From contig DDNW01000099.1 of the NCBI GenBank assembly GCA_002341345.1, positions 49,589 to 63,412 on the forward strand: DNA of 13,824 nt. Direction: 5' to 3'. Below are positions 1-9,690 of the stretch, in pieces. Position 1 is the stretch's first letter. Each line of letters opens with the position of its first letter. The position numbers were made by a program, and so were the translations under genes. Source of the stretch: Erythrobacter sp. UBA2510 (GTDB taxonomy: Bacteria > Pseudomonadota > Alphaproteobacteria > Sphingomonadales > Sphingomonadaceae). The notes under the pieces are model-generated. The model did not search any database. It was not told the DNA's origin and saw only the letters and a program-made list of their open reading frames with translations.

Positions 1-165
1 CCTGCTACCCCCGCCAAAGGTGAGCGCGACCTGGGTGGCGATACTGTTCGGCCAGCGCAGTAACTTCGCCGAGCAAGCTCTCTTGGTCGGGTCGCCCCGC
101 ATAGTAATCCACCCGCGTTTCAGGCGTCCATTCTCCAACGAGGATGCGAGAGGTCAGGGCGGTCG

Positions 166-1767
166 ATGATTATCCGGGGAATTCAGATCATGTGGACAGC
201 AACCCGGTTCCTGCTGGACACGCTGACCGCGATGGGACTGCGCCGTCTGGGATTCGGCCGACGCATGACCACGCTTCCGCAAAGGACCACGCGGCGCCTC
301 GAAAATCTCGGTCCGACCTTCACCAAGCTCGGTCAGGCGCTGAGCGAGCGCCGGGATCTGCTCGATGCGAGCTGGGCCGCGAGCCTCTCGAACCTGCAGA
401 GCCAGGCCGCTCCTTTCCCTGCCGATGCAGCGGTAAGGATCATCGAGCAGTCATTGGCCGCGAACACAGCAACGGCCTTTGCCAGTTTTGAACGCGACCC
501 TCTGGCCGCGGGCTCGGTAGCCCAGGTCCACGCCGCAAAGCTGCATGACGGACGCGAAGTGGTCGTCAAGGTCCTCCGGCCCGGAGTGGGCGAGCAAATT
601 GCAAGAGATATGCGCATTCTGCTCATATTGGTGCACCTGTTTCAGCATGTCATACCTGCGCTGAGACGTCACCGCGCGGCGGCACTGGCGAAGGAGCTTT
701 CGCACAATCTGAAAAGGGAAACCGATTTCCGGCAGGAAGCGCGCAACATCCGCCTGTTCGCCCGCGCTTTCGCTGATTCTGAGACGGTTTACATTCCCGA
801 TGTCGTCGACGAGATGTCGGACGCCTCCGTCATTACGCAGGAGCGCAGCATGGGCACCCCGCTGGATGAGCGCGAGGCCATCGAGCGCGGCAATACGCTC
901 ACCGAGACTTTCATCGATTTCTATCTGCAACAGTTTTTCGTTCTTGGTGCCTTTCATGCCGACCCGCATCCGGGCAATTTGCTGATCATGTCGGACGGGC
1001 GTCTGTGCGTGCACGATTTCGGAGCTGTCGGCAGGCTCGACATTGGCACCCGCGAGGCTCTGCTCGGTTTTGTGGCAGCGTTCATTTACCTCGATTCCGA
1101 ATGGCTCACCGATGCGGCGATCGACCTCGGTCTCCTTTCGGTCACTGCCGACCGCGCGGCACTTACCCGCGGCGTGGACGGTATCCTGGCGGAGTTGCAG
1201 GGCGCCGCCATGTCGGAATGGTCTCTTGCCAAGACCATGATCGATATCGGACGATTGTCGGGGCACAGGACACTCAGCTTGCCGCCGCATCTGGCCGCCC
1301 TGGTCCGCACTGTGTTCACGGCAGAAAGTACTTTGCGAAAGCTCGACCCCCAGGCGGATCTGCTGCTTGTGTTGCAGGCGACCGGAAACCGGTTGCTCGC
1401 AGAGCGACGCAGCGCGGCTATCGGCAATCTCCATACCCCCCGGCTCGAATGGGAAATCGCCCGATTGGTCCGGCGGGCGCCCACAATCGGCGCCGGGTGG
1501 CTACAAAGGGCTCCCGCCGGGGCGGCGGGGCATCCGATCGGATCTCTCGCCCCTGGAAGCGGGCTTGACCATGCTGTCAGGCAGGTCGCCTTGGCAATTG
1601 CCGCGCTCGGCAGCTACCTCGCCTCGGCAGCGTTGATGCTGGCCGATCGGGGTCCGCGAGTGCTCGGCGATATTCCTCTTCCGGCAGCCATCATCCTTGC
1701 AGCGGCCCTCCTGCTGACCATTCAAATCCTCATCCAATCGCGCCGTCAAAGCGAGCAACAACAATGA
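166..1767 (+). CDS. ABC1/UbiB (AarF)-family atypical protein kinase-like membrane protein
   Basis: A 533-residue protein of the ABC1/ADCK/UbiB family. These are atypical kinase-fold ATPases, best known for supporting ubiquinone biosynthesis at the inner membrane. Family signatures are in order: KxGQ motif KLGQ (residues 54-57), alanine-rich nucleotide loop AAGSVAQVH (114-122), VVVKV with the likely ATP-site lysine K135, the ETDFRQEA helix (185-192), catalytic-loop HADPHPGN (264-271) and DFG (284-286). Two hydrophobic C-terminal segments (about 468-490 and 505-527) match the membrane anchor of UbiB; length is close to E. coli UbiB (about 546). The start is uncertain: ATG 166, or in-frame ATG 190 with GGGGA nine bases upstream. 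No ubi gene lies nearby; the next gene, 70 bases on, is edd. This suggests a paralogue rather than the housekeeping ubiB, so no symbol is given. Substrate unknown. Confidence 0.9.
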   Translation: MIIRGIQIMWTATRFLLDTLTAMGLRRLGFGRRMTTLPQRTTRRLENLGPTFTKLGQALSERRDLLDASWAASLSNLQSQAAPFPADAAVRIIEQSLAANTATAFASFERDPLAAGSVAQVHAAKLHDGREVVVKVLRPGVGEQIARDMRILLILVHLFQHVIPALRRHRAAALAKELSHNLKRETDFRQEARNIRLFARAFADSETVYIPDVVDEMSDASVITQERSMGTPLDEREAIERGNTLTETFIDFYLQQFFVLGAFHADPHPGNLLIMSDGRLCVHDFGAVGRLDIGTREALLGFVAAFIYLDSEWLTDAAIDLGLLSVTADRAALTRGVDGILAELQGAAMSEWSLAKTMIDIGRLSGHRTLSLPPHLAALVRTVFTAESTLRKLDPQADLLLVLQATGNRLLAERRSAAIGNLHTPRLEWEIARLVRRAPTIGAGWLQRAPAGAAGHPIGSLAPGSGLDHAVRQVALAIAALGSYLASAALMLADRGPRVLGDIPLPAAIILAAALLLTIQILIQSRRQSEQQQ

Positions 1768-1824
1768 GGGAAATGCACAGTCAGGCAGCGCGCGCCACGA
1801 CTACTGGCATTCCCCAAACGTCCC

Positions 1825-1829
1825 GGAGG
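1825..1829 (+). promoter_or_regulatory. Shine-Dalgarno site of edd
   Basis: GGAGG lies eight bases before ATG 1838. This strong site fixes the start of the dehydratase. Confidence 0.7.
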
Positions 1830-1837
1830 GACCGCGC

Positions 1838-3652
1838 ATGAACCCTGTCGTCGAAGCCGTTACTGCCCGTATTGCCAACCGTTCGAAGCGGCGACGCGAC
1901 GCCTATCTCGCCTTCATTGACCGTCAGCGGGATGCCGGCCCGCGACGAAGCGCGCTTTCTTGCAGCAATCTGGCGCACGCATTTGCCGCATCGGGCGAGG
2001 ACAAGCAGACCATCGCGGGCGCCCATGCGATCAATATCGGAGTGGTCACCGCCTATAACGATATGCTCTCCGCGCATGCGCCCTATTATCGCTATCCCGA
2101 ACAAATCAAGATTTTTGCCCGCGAGGTCGGCGCGACAGCGCAGATCGCGGGCGGCGCACCGGCGATGTGCGACGGCGTCACCCAGGGCCAGGACGGCATG
2201 GAGCTCTCGCTGTTCAGCCGCGATACAATCGCGCTCGCCACCGCGGTAGGGCTCAGTCACGCGATGTTCGAAGGTGCGCTCCTCCTCGGCATTTGCGACA
2301 AGATCGTGCCTGGCTTGTTGATCGGCATGCTCCGTTTCGGACATCTGCCTGCGATCCTCGTGCCCGCCGGGCCGATGCCGTCAGGACTGCCAAACCGCGA
2401 AAAGGCGCGCATCCGCCAGCTCTTCGCCGAAGGAAAGATCGGGCATGACGAACTGCTCGAAGCCGAGAGCGCCTCCTATCATGCCCCTGGCACCTGCACA
2501 TTTTACGGCACCGCCAATTCCAACCAGATGATGATGGAGGTGATGGGCCTCCACGTGCCGGGCGCTGCGTTTGTCAATCCCGGCACGAAGCTGCGGCAGC
2601 AACTTACGCGCGCTGCCGTCCACAGGATTACCGAGATCGGATCTGAGGGCCAAGATTACCGTCCGCTAGCGCATTGCATCGACGAAAAGGCGATCGTCAA
2701 TGCTGCCGTGGGCCTGCTCGCAACCGGCGGCTCGACCAACCACACCATTCATCTGCCGGCCATCGCCCGCGCGGCGGGCCTGGAGATCGACTGGAGCGAT
2801 TTTGAGGAGTTGGGCACGGTCGTTCCGCTCTTGGCGCGGATTTATCCGAATGGCGGTGCCGATGTGAACGACTTCCAAGCGGCAGGCGGAATGGCCTTTG
2901 TCATCCGCGAACTCCTCGAGGCAGGTTTGCTTCACCAAGATGTCCTGACCGTCTGGAAGAACGATCTCGGTGCCTATGCAAAGCAGCCGGCATTAGATGG
3001 TGATGAACTTGTATGGCGCAGCGGTGCAACAATAAGCCGCGACGAAAGCATTTTGAGAACCGCTCAGGCACCGTTTTCGCTCGATGGCGGGATAAGGCTC
3101 CTCACCGGCAATCTCGGTCGCTGTGTCATGAAGACGAGCGCGGTCGCCCCCGAACGCTGGACAATCGAGGCGCCGGCGCGGATCTTTCCGGACCAGGATG
3201 ACGTGCTACGCGCATTCGAGGCGGGGGAGATCGACCGCGACATGGTGATCGTCGTGCGTTTTCAAGGGCCGCGCGCGAACGGGATGCCCGAACTGCATAA
3301 GCTCATGCCGGCTTTGGGCGTCCTTCAGGACCGCGGGCTCAGCATCGGGCTTGTTACGGACGGGCGCATGTCGGGTGCTTCCGGCAAGGTGCCCTCGGCG
3401 ATCCATGTCTGGCCCGAAGCGCATGCTGGTGGTCCGCTCGCGCGCTTGCGCGACGGCGACGTGGTGCGGCTGTCGGCGGATAACGGCACGCTCTCGGCCC
3501 TAGTGAGCGAAACAGACTGGAATGGCCGGGAACCCGCCCCGCCGCCGCGGGACGAGCAAGGGCTGGGCCGTGAGCTCTTTGCGATGATGCGCCAGCACGC
3601 CGACGAGGCCGAAAAAGGCGGGTCAGCAATGCTGGCACTGGCGGGGCTTTAG
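1838..3652 (+). CDS. edd: 6-phosphogluconate dehydratase (Entner-Doudoroff pathway)
   Basis: A 604-residue IlvD/Edd-family dehydratase, full length for Edd (about 600). It converts 6-phosphogluconate to 2-keto-3-deoxy-6-phosphogluconate, the committed cytoplasmic step of the Entner-Doudoroff pathway. Diagnostic segments include [10 protein letters not shown] (71-80), [10 protein letters not shown] (109-118), GICDK (151-155) and [13 protein letters not shown] (218-230). C111, C153 and C220 are the likely iron-sulfur ligands. [11 protein letters not shown] and GRMSGASGK toward the C terminus are also family-typical. The FYGTANSNQ form and the long N terminus point to Edd rather than dihydroxy-acid dehydratase IlvD. 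It sits between the ABC1 kinase and pgm on the same strand, with 72 bases to pgm. The usual partners zwf, pgl and eda are not in the window. Any regulation is not visible. Confidence 0.95.
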   Translation: MNPVVEAVTARIANRSKRRRDAYLAFIDRQRDAGPRRSALSCSNLAHAFAASGEDKQTIAGAHAINIGVVTAYNDMLSAHAPYYRYPEQIKIFAREVGATAQIAGGAPAMCDGVTQGQDGMELSLFSRDTIALATAVGLSHAMFEGALLLGICDKIVPGLLIGMLRFGHLPAILVPAGPMPSGLPNREKARIRQLFAEGKIGHDELLEAESASYHAPGTCTFYGTANSNQMMMEVMGLHVPGAAFVNPGTKLRQQLTRAAVHRITEIGSEGQDYRPLAHCIDEKAIVNAAVGLLATGGSTNHTIHLPAIARAAGLEIDWSDFEELGTVVPLLARIYPNGGADVNDFQAAGGMAFVIRELLEAGLLHQDVLTVWKNDLGAYAKQPALDGDELVWRSGATISRDESILRTAQAPFSLDGGIRLLTGNLGRCVMKTSAVAPERWTIEAPARIFPDQDDVLRAFEAGEIDRDMVIVVRFQGPRANGMPELHKLMPALGVLQDRGLSIGLVTDGRMSGASGKVPSAIHVWPEAHAGGPLARLRDGDVVRLSADNGTLSALVSETDWNGREPAPPPRDEQGLGRELFAMMRQHADEAEKGGSAMLALAGL

Positions 3653-5359
<1,707 letters not shown>

Positions 5360-5382
5360 GACCCAAGCGCGTCTTGGCGCAG

Positions 5383-5440
5383 GCGGGCAAGAGCGATACC
5401 GCGTTTTCCGGACCCCGCAGTCCCGATGCCGCTCGCCCGC
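5383..5440. repeat. imperfect inverted repeat downstream of pgm
   Basis: GCGGGC(AA)GAGCG at 5383-5395 can pair with CGCTCGCCCGC at 5430-5440, 11 pairs with a two-base bulge. A small GGAC/GTCC pairing lies inside (5410-5413 with 5420-5423). No T-run follows, so it is not a classical intrinsic terminator. It lies in the 138-base gap between pgm and the secreted-protein gene and could be a leader or processing structure. Confidence 0.35.
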
Positions 5441-5487
5441 GCGATGTAATTTCCGTCCTCCCCATGCGTCTTACCTTTCACGCAAAT

Positions 5488-5491
5488 GGAG
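5488..5491 (+). promoter_or_regulatory. Shine-Dalgarno site choosing the start at 5498
   Basis: GGAG ends six bases before ATG 5498. It overlaps the alternative in-frame ATG at 5486, which therefore lacks its own site. Starting at 5498 also gives a clean signal peptide. Confidence 0.6.
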
Positions 5492-5497
5492 CCCGAT

Positions 5498-6025
5498 ATG
5501 ATTTCGAAACACATTCGGTCAGCAATCGCGCTGGTTGCAGCGGCAGGTATGTTCGCAGCGGTCATGGCGCCGACCAACAGTCACGCAGGGGTGGTCGATG
5601 GTGTCAGGACCGCGGACGGGTTAATGATGTATCTGGGCGTGGTGCCTGCCGCGACAGTGCGCGGCCACGCCAAGAGCCACCCCGAAGCGAGGATGCACGG
5701 CGGCGTGCCCGCCGGTTCGCACAGCATGCATATCGTTGCGGCCGTTTTCGACGAGGCTTCCGGCGCCCGGATAACCGATGCGAAGGTCAGGGCGCATATC
5801 ACCGAGCCCGGCGGTTTGCAGCGAACGATCCGTCTGGAACCCATGACCGTCGCCGGCGCGCTCACTTTCGGTGGTTTCACGACATTCCAACGCGGCATCA
5901 AATACCGGATCGGGATCGAGGTCGAACGCCCCCCGCATATGCAATCCTCCCCGTCCAAGAATACGCCGCCAAGAATGCACCGGGTCCCCGCCGTCACGGC
6001 GCACTTTACCTATACCCACGACTAA
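5498..6025 (+). CDS. secreted Met/His-containing protein of unknown function
   Basis: A 175-residue protein I cannot assign to a named family. Residues 1-30 form a Sec-type signal peptide: basic MISKHIR, a hydrophobic Ala/Val/Met core, and a likely cleavage site after SHA (30). The mature part looks like a single beta-rich domain: HSMHIVAAVFDEASGARITDAKV (about 75-97), an LEPM turn (113-116), GGFTTF (125-130) and KYRIGIEVERP (135-145). This resembles the immunoglobulin-like periplasmic domains seen in metal-handling clusters, but that is inference. His and Met are frequent (RMHGG, HSMH, PPHMQ, PPRMHRV, HFTYTHD), so metal binding is possible; there is no cysteine in the mature region and no lipobox. 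It lies 138 bases after pgm and 48 before the BI-1 gene, all in one direction. An alternative start is ATG 5486. Confidence 0.75.
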   Translation: MISKHIRSAIALVAAAGMFAAVMAPTNSHAGVVDGVRTADGLMMYLGVVPAATVRGHAKSHPEARMHGGVPAGSHSMHIVAAVFDEASGARITDAKVRAHITEPGGLQRTIRLEPMTVAGALTFGGFTTFQRGIKYRIGIEVERPPHMQSSPSKNTPPRMHRVPAVTAHFTYTHD

Positions 6026-6073
6026 CGATCGGGCCGCGAGGTGCCGATCCGCGCAAGAAAGGGAATTCTACTT

Positions 6074-6817
6074 ATGGAAGACCACCGATCCGCGACAAGC
6101 TTTGATCGCGCCTCTACCCCTCAATCGGTTCCCTCGGGGACGTTTGACGCGGGGCTGCGATCATACATGCTCGGCGTCTATAATTACATGACGAGCGGAT
6201 TGCTTCTTACCGGTATCGTCGGACTTTGGGTCGCGAATACCGCCAGCATTCGCGAGATCTTCTTTTCCGCTACCGGCGCGCCAACGGTGCTGGGCTGGAT
6301 CGCCATCTTTGCACCCCTGGCCATTGTCTTTGCCTTGGGATTTGGGATCAATCGTTTCTCGGAAAGGACCGCGAAAACGCTGTTCTGGAGCTATGCGGCA
6401 CTCATGGGCGTGTCGCTATCGACCGTATTCCTCGCCTATACCGGGGTGAGCATCGCCCGGACCTTTTTCGCCGCCGCCTCTGCCTTTGGCGGCCTGAGCC
6501 TGTGGGGATATACAACCAAGAAAGATCTATCGGCCTGGGGCGCCTTTTTGATCATGGGGGTTGTCGGCCTGCTCGTTGCCCTGGTCGTCAATATGTTCCT
6601 CCAATCCTCGACAATGGACCTGATTGTCAGCGGTCTGGGCGTGCTTATCTTCGCGGGCCTGACTGCCTATGACACGCAGAAGATCAGAAACATCTATTTC
6701 CAGGTCGGGCAGACCGAGTTTCGCGGCAAGGCCATCGTACTGGGCGCCCTGACGCTCTATCTCGATTTCATCAATCTGTTCCTGTTCCTGCTTCGCCTGA
6801 TGGGAGAGCGCCGCTGA
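6074..6817 (+). CDS. Bax inhibitor-1 (TMBIM/YccA) family membrane protein
   Basis: A 247-residue polytopic membrane protein of the Bax-inhibitor-1 family, at the usual bacterial length (220-250). Family members are inner-membrane proteins; bacterial YetJ is a pH-dependent calcium leak channel and E. coli YccA modulates FtsH. Seven hydrophobic segments are visible from about residue 40 to 242. Signatures are AGLTAYDTQKI (194-204) in the sixth segment and LYLDFINLFLFLLRLMG (228-244) in the last. D200 and D231 are likely counterparts of the conserved acidic residues of the channel. The start at 6074 is preferred because AAGGGA lies nine bases upstream; an in-frame ATG at 6041 would add 11 residues without a clear site. 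It is the last gene of the first plus-strand block and converges on the cyclopropane synthase. Exact role unknown. Confidence 0.9.
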   Translation: MEDHRSATSFDRASTPQSVPSGTFDAGLRSYMLGVYNYMTSGLLLTGIVGLWVANTASIREIFFSATGAPTVLGWIAIFAPLAIVFALGFGINRFSERTAKTLFWSYAALMGVSLSTVFLAYTGVSIARTFFAAASAFGGLSLWGYTTKKDLSAWGAFLIMGVVGLLVALVVNMFLQSSTMDLIVSGLGVLIFAGLTAYDTQKIRNIYFQVGQTEFRGKAIVLGALTLYLDFINLFLFLLRLMGERR

Positions 6818-7000
6818 GGCAATCTGCCGCGGCTCGTGCGAGCAGTTCAAATGCCAGAACAGGCACGGCACGGATGGGCGCGATCCGAAGCGTGGGTTCG
6901 TTTCGAACCGTTGGCTCGGCGATACTACGCAGACGGGTCGTACAAATGCTTTCGATCAGCAATTAATTTCGCATCGCTGGCAGCACCGCAGATGCTGTGC

Positions 7001-7018
7001 TTCGCAACCGCTTGCGAA
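7001..7018. repeat. perfect 7-bp inverted repeat in the convergent gap
   Basis: TTCGCAA (7001-7007), CCGC loop, TTGCGAA (7012-7018). It sits in the 260-base gap between the convergent BI-1 and cyclopropane-synthase genes, where a bidirectional terminator is expected. No strong T-run follows on either strand, so the terminator reading is weak. The rest of 6818-7077 shows no convincing gene. Confidence 0.4.
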
Positions 7019-7077
7019 TTGCACCCTCACAAGCGGCTCGACTCTTACCGGACGTGCCTTTGTTCTGCCGTTCAACC

Positions 7078-8451
7078 TCAGCTGGTCGACGAACCATCGT
7101 AGCGCATCGGTGGAACCCCTTCGGAGTTCGACGTCCCAAGCAAACGCGAGCGAGCTGAGCAGCTGCAGCGCAAATGGTTCCCGCCTGCATCGCGCGGCAC
7201 GGCGCTTTGATCGCGTGGGGCGTAGAGATATTCACGCGTCAGCGGGACCGCGTCCCGCTTGTGCGCAAGCTGGAGCTGGAAAACCATAAGATTGCCATTG
7301 CGAAACATCATTTCGCAGGCGGCGAGATAATACTCCCACATCCGGCAGAAGCGCTCGTCGAAGAGTTCGAGCGCCTTTTCGCGGCGCGATTGAAAGCGCT
7401 CGTACCAATGCGCCAGCGTTTCCGCATAGTGCAGCCTCAGGATCTCGATATCGGTAACCCACAGGCCCATGCGCTCGACGACGGACAGGGTCTCTGACAG
7501 CGACGGGATGTAGCCGCCGGGAAAGATGTACTTGTCGACCCAGGGATCCTTTCCGCCCGGGGGAGCCATTCTCCCGATCGAGTGGACGACGGCGACCCCA
7601 TCCGGAGCAAGATGCTCTTCGATGGCTCTGAAAAAGGACCTGTAGCTGGCAGGGCCGACATGTTCGAACATCCCGACGGAAACGATACGGTCGAATTCAC
7701 CCTGAAGGTCGCGGTAGTCGCAGAAATCGAACCGCGCCTCTTCTGCAAACCCAGCCTCCTCGGCGCGCTGGCGCGCCAGCGTCAGTTGCTCTTGCGAAAG
7801 GCTGATGCCTAACACTTCGGCCGCGCCCTGCTTTGCCAATTCGATCGCGAGGCCGCCCCAGCCACAGCCAATGTCAAGGACGCTCATGCCTTCACCTACC
7901 ATCAGCTTTTGACCAATATGGGAGCGCTTTGCGGCTTGAGCGTCCTCTAGCGAGGAACAACCTTCGCAAAAATAGGCACACGAGTATTGCCAGTCTTCGT
8001 CGAGGAAGAGTGCATAGAACTCGTTCGAAAGGTCGTAATGACGCGCGACGTTTCTGGCCGCTTTACGGCGCCGGTTGCCTGTGAGACGGGTGGCTATGCG
8101 CGCGAGCGGTGCGCGGAGGCGTTCGATCGGCAATTCATCAAGTCCGTCGAGCCCGGAAGTAACAATTGCAAGGAGATCGCGAATGGATCCGCCCTCCACA
8201 GTGAGGGACCCATCCATATAGGCCTCGCCGAGCGCAAGCGAGGGGCGCGAGAGAAGCTTGAACGGCAGCGCAGCGCTATGAAGCTTGATCGCAACCGAGG
8301 GTCCTGGTGCACCCGAATCGATGACCAGTCGCGTCGCGTGAGCACCGATGACTGTAAGTCGACCAGCCTTCACGACGGCGCGCAAGGCCGGCTTCAATGC
8401 ACGCAAACCAAGTTCGTGACGCGCTGATTTTCCTCGTTGTCTCTGGGTCAT
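7078..8451 (-). CDS. cfa: cyclopropane-fatty-acyl-phospholipid synthase
   Basis: A 457-residue SAM-dependent methyltransferase of the Cfa/CmaS family. It transfers a methylene from S-adenosylmethionine to double bonds of membrane phospholipid acyl chains, a classic stationary-phase and acid-stress modification at the cytoplasmic membrane face. An N-terminal lipid-binding domain (about 20-130) precedes the catalytic domain. Seen: NEFYALFLD (143-151), YSCAYF (156-161), SAM loop LDIGCGWGG (192-200), MFEHVG (261-266), HSIG (290-293), IFPGGYIPS (309-317) and HYAETL (341-346). C158, E263, H290 and Y342 align with catalytic residues known from E. coli Cfa. The conserved fold ends near TREYLY (405-410); the last 47 residues are an unusual tail (see findings). 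AGAGG four bases upstream supports ATG 8451. It is the only minus-strand gene, transcribed alone and divergently from the 8641 gene. Confidence 0.93.
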   Translation of the reverse strand: MTQRQRGKSARHELGLRALKPALRAVVKAGRLTVIGAHATRLVIDSGAPGPSVAIKLHSAALPFKLLSRPSLALGEAYMDGSLTVEGGSIRDLLAIVTSGLDGLDELPIERLRAPLARIATRLTGNRRRKAARNVARHYDLSNEFYALFLDEDWQYSCAYFCEGCSSLEDAQAAKRSHIGQKLMVGEGMSVLDIGCGWGGLAIELAKQGAAEVLGISLSQEQLTLARQRAEEAGFAEEARFDFCDYRDLQGEFDRIVSVGMFEHVGPASYRSFFRAIEEHLAPDGVAVVHSIGRMAPPGGKDPWVDKYIFPGGYIPSLSETLSVVERMGLWVTDIEILRLHYAETLAHWYERFQSRREKALELFDERFCRMWEYYLAACEMMFRNGNLMVFQLQLAHKRDAVPLTREYLYAPRDQSAVPRDAGGNHLRCSCSARSRLLGTSNSEGVPPMRYDGSSTS

Positions 8452-8597
8452 ACCGCCTCTCAGGTCTTGAATGATTGTGTTCCCAAAGACGAGCGGTCGG
8501 TGATCAACTTACACTTCCAAGTCCGGCGTGGGTGGTTTCGGGCACCACAAGAAAGCCTCTCTGTAAGAACGCGGCCGCCTCTGCGTCTACTTCTTGA

Positions 8598-8623
8598 AGC
8601 GCCGCCAAACGAGGCGCGGCGCT
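8598..8623 (+). promoter_or_regulatory. hairpin or operator-like inverted repeat before the 8641 gene
   Basis: A perfect 8-bp GC-only stem, AGCGCCGC (8598-8605) and GCGGCGCT (8616-8623), with a 10-base loop, ends five bases before the GGAGG site of the 8641 gene. It could be an RNA hairpin limiting ribosome access or a dimeric repressor site for the divergent region 8452-8640. No clear -35/-10 pair can be fixed in that region. Confidence 0.45.
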
Positions 8624-8628
8624 GCGAT

Positions 8629-8633
8629 GGAGG
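8629..8633 (+). promoter_or_regulatory. Shine-Dalgarno site deciding the start at 8641
   Basis: GGAGG seven bases before ATG 8641. The same frame is open further upstream to 8437, but that stretch has no ribosome site and overlaps the start of the divergent gene, so 8641 is chosen. Confidence 0.7.
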
Positions 8634-8640
8634 AATAACT

Positions 8641-8982
8641 ATGCGAAAGGGGACAAGTGGTCCGGATCGGCCATTTTTTGGAACGCGCGCGGGAATAACG
8701 GTGATCGTGTTTCTTCTCGCCGCCGGGTTTCTGCTGCTGTTCGAGCATCAGGCCCATATCCCCGGCGACTATTATCTGCTCGGATTGATCCTGGCGTTTT
8801 GCGTGGGCATCCACCTCTTCATGCACGGTGGGCATGGCGGACACGGCGGGCATGGCCAGGCCGATACACCACCTTCCGGGCACCATGGCGCACATGACCA
8901 GACAACCGATAGCGCGTCCAAGAAAACTGCCTCCCGCTATGCGGCTAATGACCGGCCGGGCAACGAAAGAGGAGTGCGCTGA
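8641..8982 (+). CDS. DUF2933-like membrane protein with His-rich tail
   Basis: A 113-residue membrane protein resembling the DUF2933 family, small proteins often seen beside copper or other metal-resistance genes. Two hydrophobic segments are visible, about 19-34 and 44-61, joined by the short FEHQAHIPGDYY loop. Immediately after the second comes a histidine-glycine run (62-72, four His spaced by Gly-Gly), then GHHGAHD (80-86), and a polar, charged tail. The run is encoded by tandem 9-bp units (8824-8856). Histidines close to a membrane segment suggest metal binding, which is inference. The next gene starts two bases after this stop, so the two are surely co-transcribed. The assignment rests on the two-segment plus HGGH pattern; function unknown. 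Confidence 0.75.
   Translation: MRKGTSGPDRPFFGTRAGITVIVFLLAAGFLLLFEHQAHIPGDYYLLGLILAFCVGIHLFMHGGHGGHGGHGQADTPPSGHHGAHDQTTDSASKKTASRYAANDRPGNERGVR
8824..8856 (+). repeat. tandem 9-bp repeat encoding His-Gly-Gly
   Basis: About 3.7 copies of a CAC/CAT-GGN-GGN unit, giving His-Gly-Gly in the protein. It is a coding repeat that could change length by slippage in 9-bp steps without a frameshift. Confidence 0.7.
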
Positions 8983-8984
8983 CG

Positions 8985-9638
8985 ATGCACGATTCCGCAT
9001 ACGGACTTTGGATATTGGTCGCCTTCAACTCGGCGATCTTCATTCTTTTTGCGTTCAGCTTTTTCAAGCCGAAATCGGGCCGCGATTGGCGCTCCTTTGG
9101 GGCGTTCAGCGCCTTTCTCGTGGCGCTTTTCACCGAGATGTACGGCTTCCCGCTTACCATCTACTTCCTGTCCGGATGGCTGCAGAGCAATTATCCGTCG
9201 GTTGACTGGTTCGCGCACGATTCCGGTCATTTGCTCGAAATGCTGTTTGGCTGGCGCGGCAATCCGCATTTCGGTCCGTTCCACCTCCTCAGTTTTGGAT
9301 TGATCGGAGGTGGTTTCATCCTTTTGTCGGCCGCGTGGCGCGTGCTCTATCAGGCACAGAAGGGGGGGGCACTTGCAACCGAAGGACCTTATGCTCGCAT
9401 CCGCCACCCGCAATATGTCGGTTTCGTCCTCATCATGCTGGGCTTTCTGGTTCAGTGGCCGACCATACTTACGCTGGCCATGTTCCCGATCCTCCTCCTC
9501 ATGTACTGGCGGCTGTCGCTGCGGGAGGAGCGAGAGGCACTCGCCGAGTTCGGCGAACGCTATCGTCAGTACGCAGCACGCGTTCCCCGGTTTTTCCCGA
9601 AGTTTCGCACGCTCGTCTCCGCCAAGCCAGGGAGGTGA
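8985..9638 (+). CDS. ICMT/PEMT-like integral membrane methyltransferase
   Basis: A 217-residue polytopic membrane protein of the isoprenylcysteine carboxyl methyltransferase / phospholipid methyltransferase superfamily. Hydrophobic segments occur near 8-27, 38-64, 97-120 and 145-176. The superfamily core is clear: GPYARIRHPQY (134-144), a hydrophobic hairpin, RLSLREEREAL (176-186) with the E181-E182 pair, and FGERYRQYAARVPRFFP (189-205). In characterised relatives the RHPxY and EE motifs bind S-adenosylmethionine. Bacteria of this kind have no prenylated Ras proteins, so the acceptor is unknown; a lipid, isoprenoid or thiol-containing small molecule is possible. GAGGAG ten bases upstream supports the start. 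It lies two bases after the DUF2933-like gene. A run of eight G (9362-9369) lies inside the reading frame. Confidence 0.88.
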   Translation: MHDSAYGLWILVAFNSAIFILFAFSFFKPKSGRDWRSFGAFSAFLVALFTEMYGFPLTIYFLSGWLQSNYPSVDWFAHDSGHLLEMLFGWRGNPHFGPFHLLSFGLIGGGFILLSAAWRVLYQAQKGGALATEGPYARIRHPQYVGFVLIMLGFLVQWPTILTLAMFPILLLMYWRLSLREEREALAEFGERYRQYAARVPRFFPKFRTLVSAKPGR

Positions 9639-9690
9639 CAATAACTTGCTCCATTCCTGCCGGGGCGCGGTTCGCGACTGACCTGACCTA

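Noticed and set aside
451..1434. Long minus-strand open frame (327 codons) opposite the ABC1 kinase
   Set aside because: Antisense shadow of a high-GC gene with all kinase motifs on the other strand; no family features of its own.
5364..5378. CCAAG/CTTGG small hairpin after pgm as an intrinsic terminator
   Set aside because: Only five base pairs and no following T-run.
6836..7102. Plus-strand frame of 88 codons in the convergent gap
   Set aside because: No ribosome site, no domain, runs into the end of cfa; treated as non-coding.
8824..8856. Short tandem repeat as a possible CRISPR or regulatory array
   Set aside because: The 9-bp units encode His-Gly-Gly in frame; no spacer structure.
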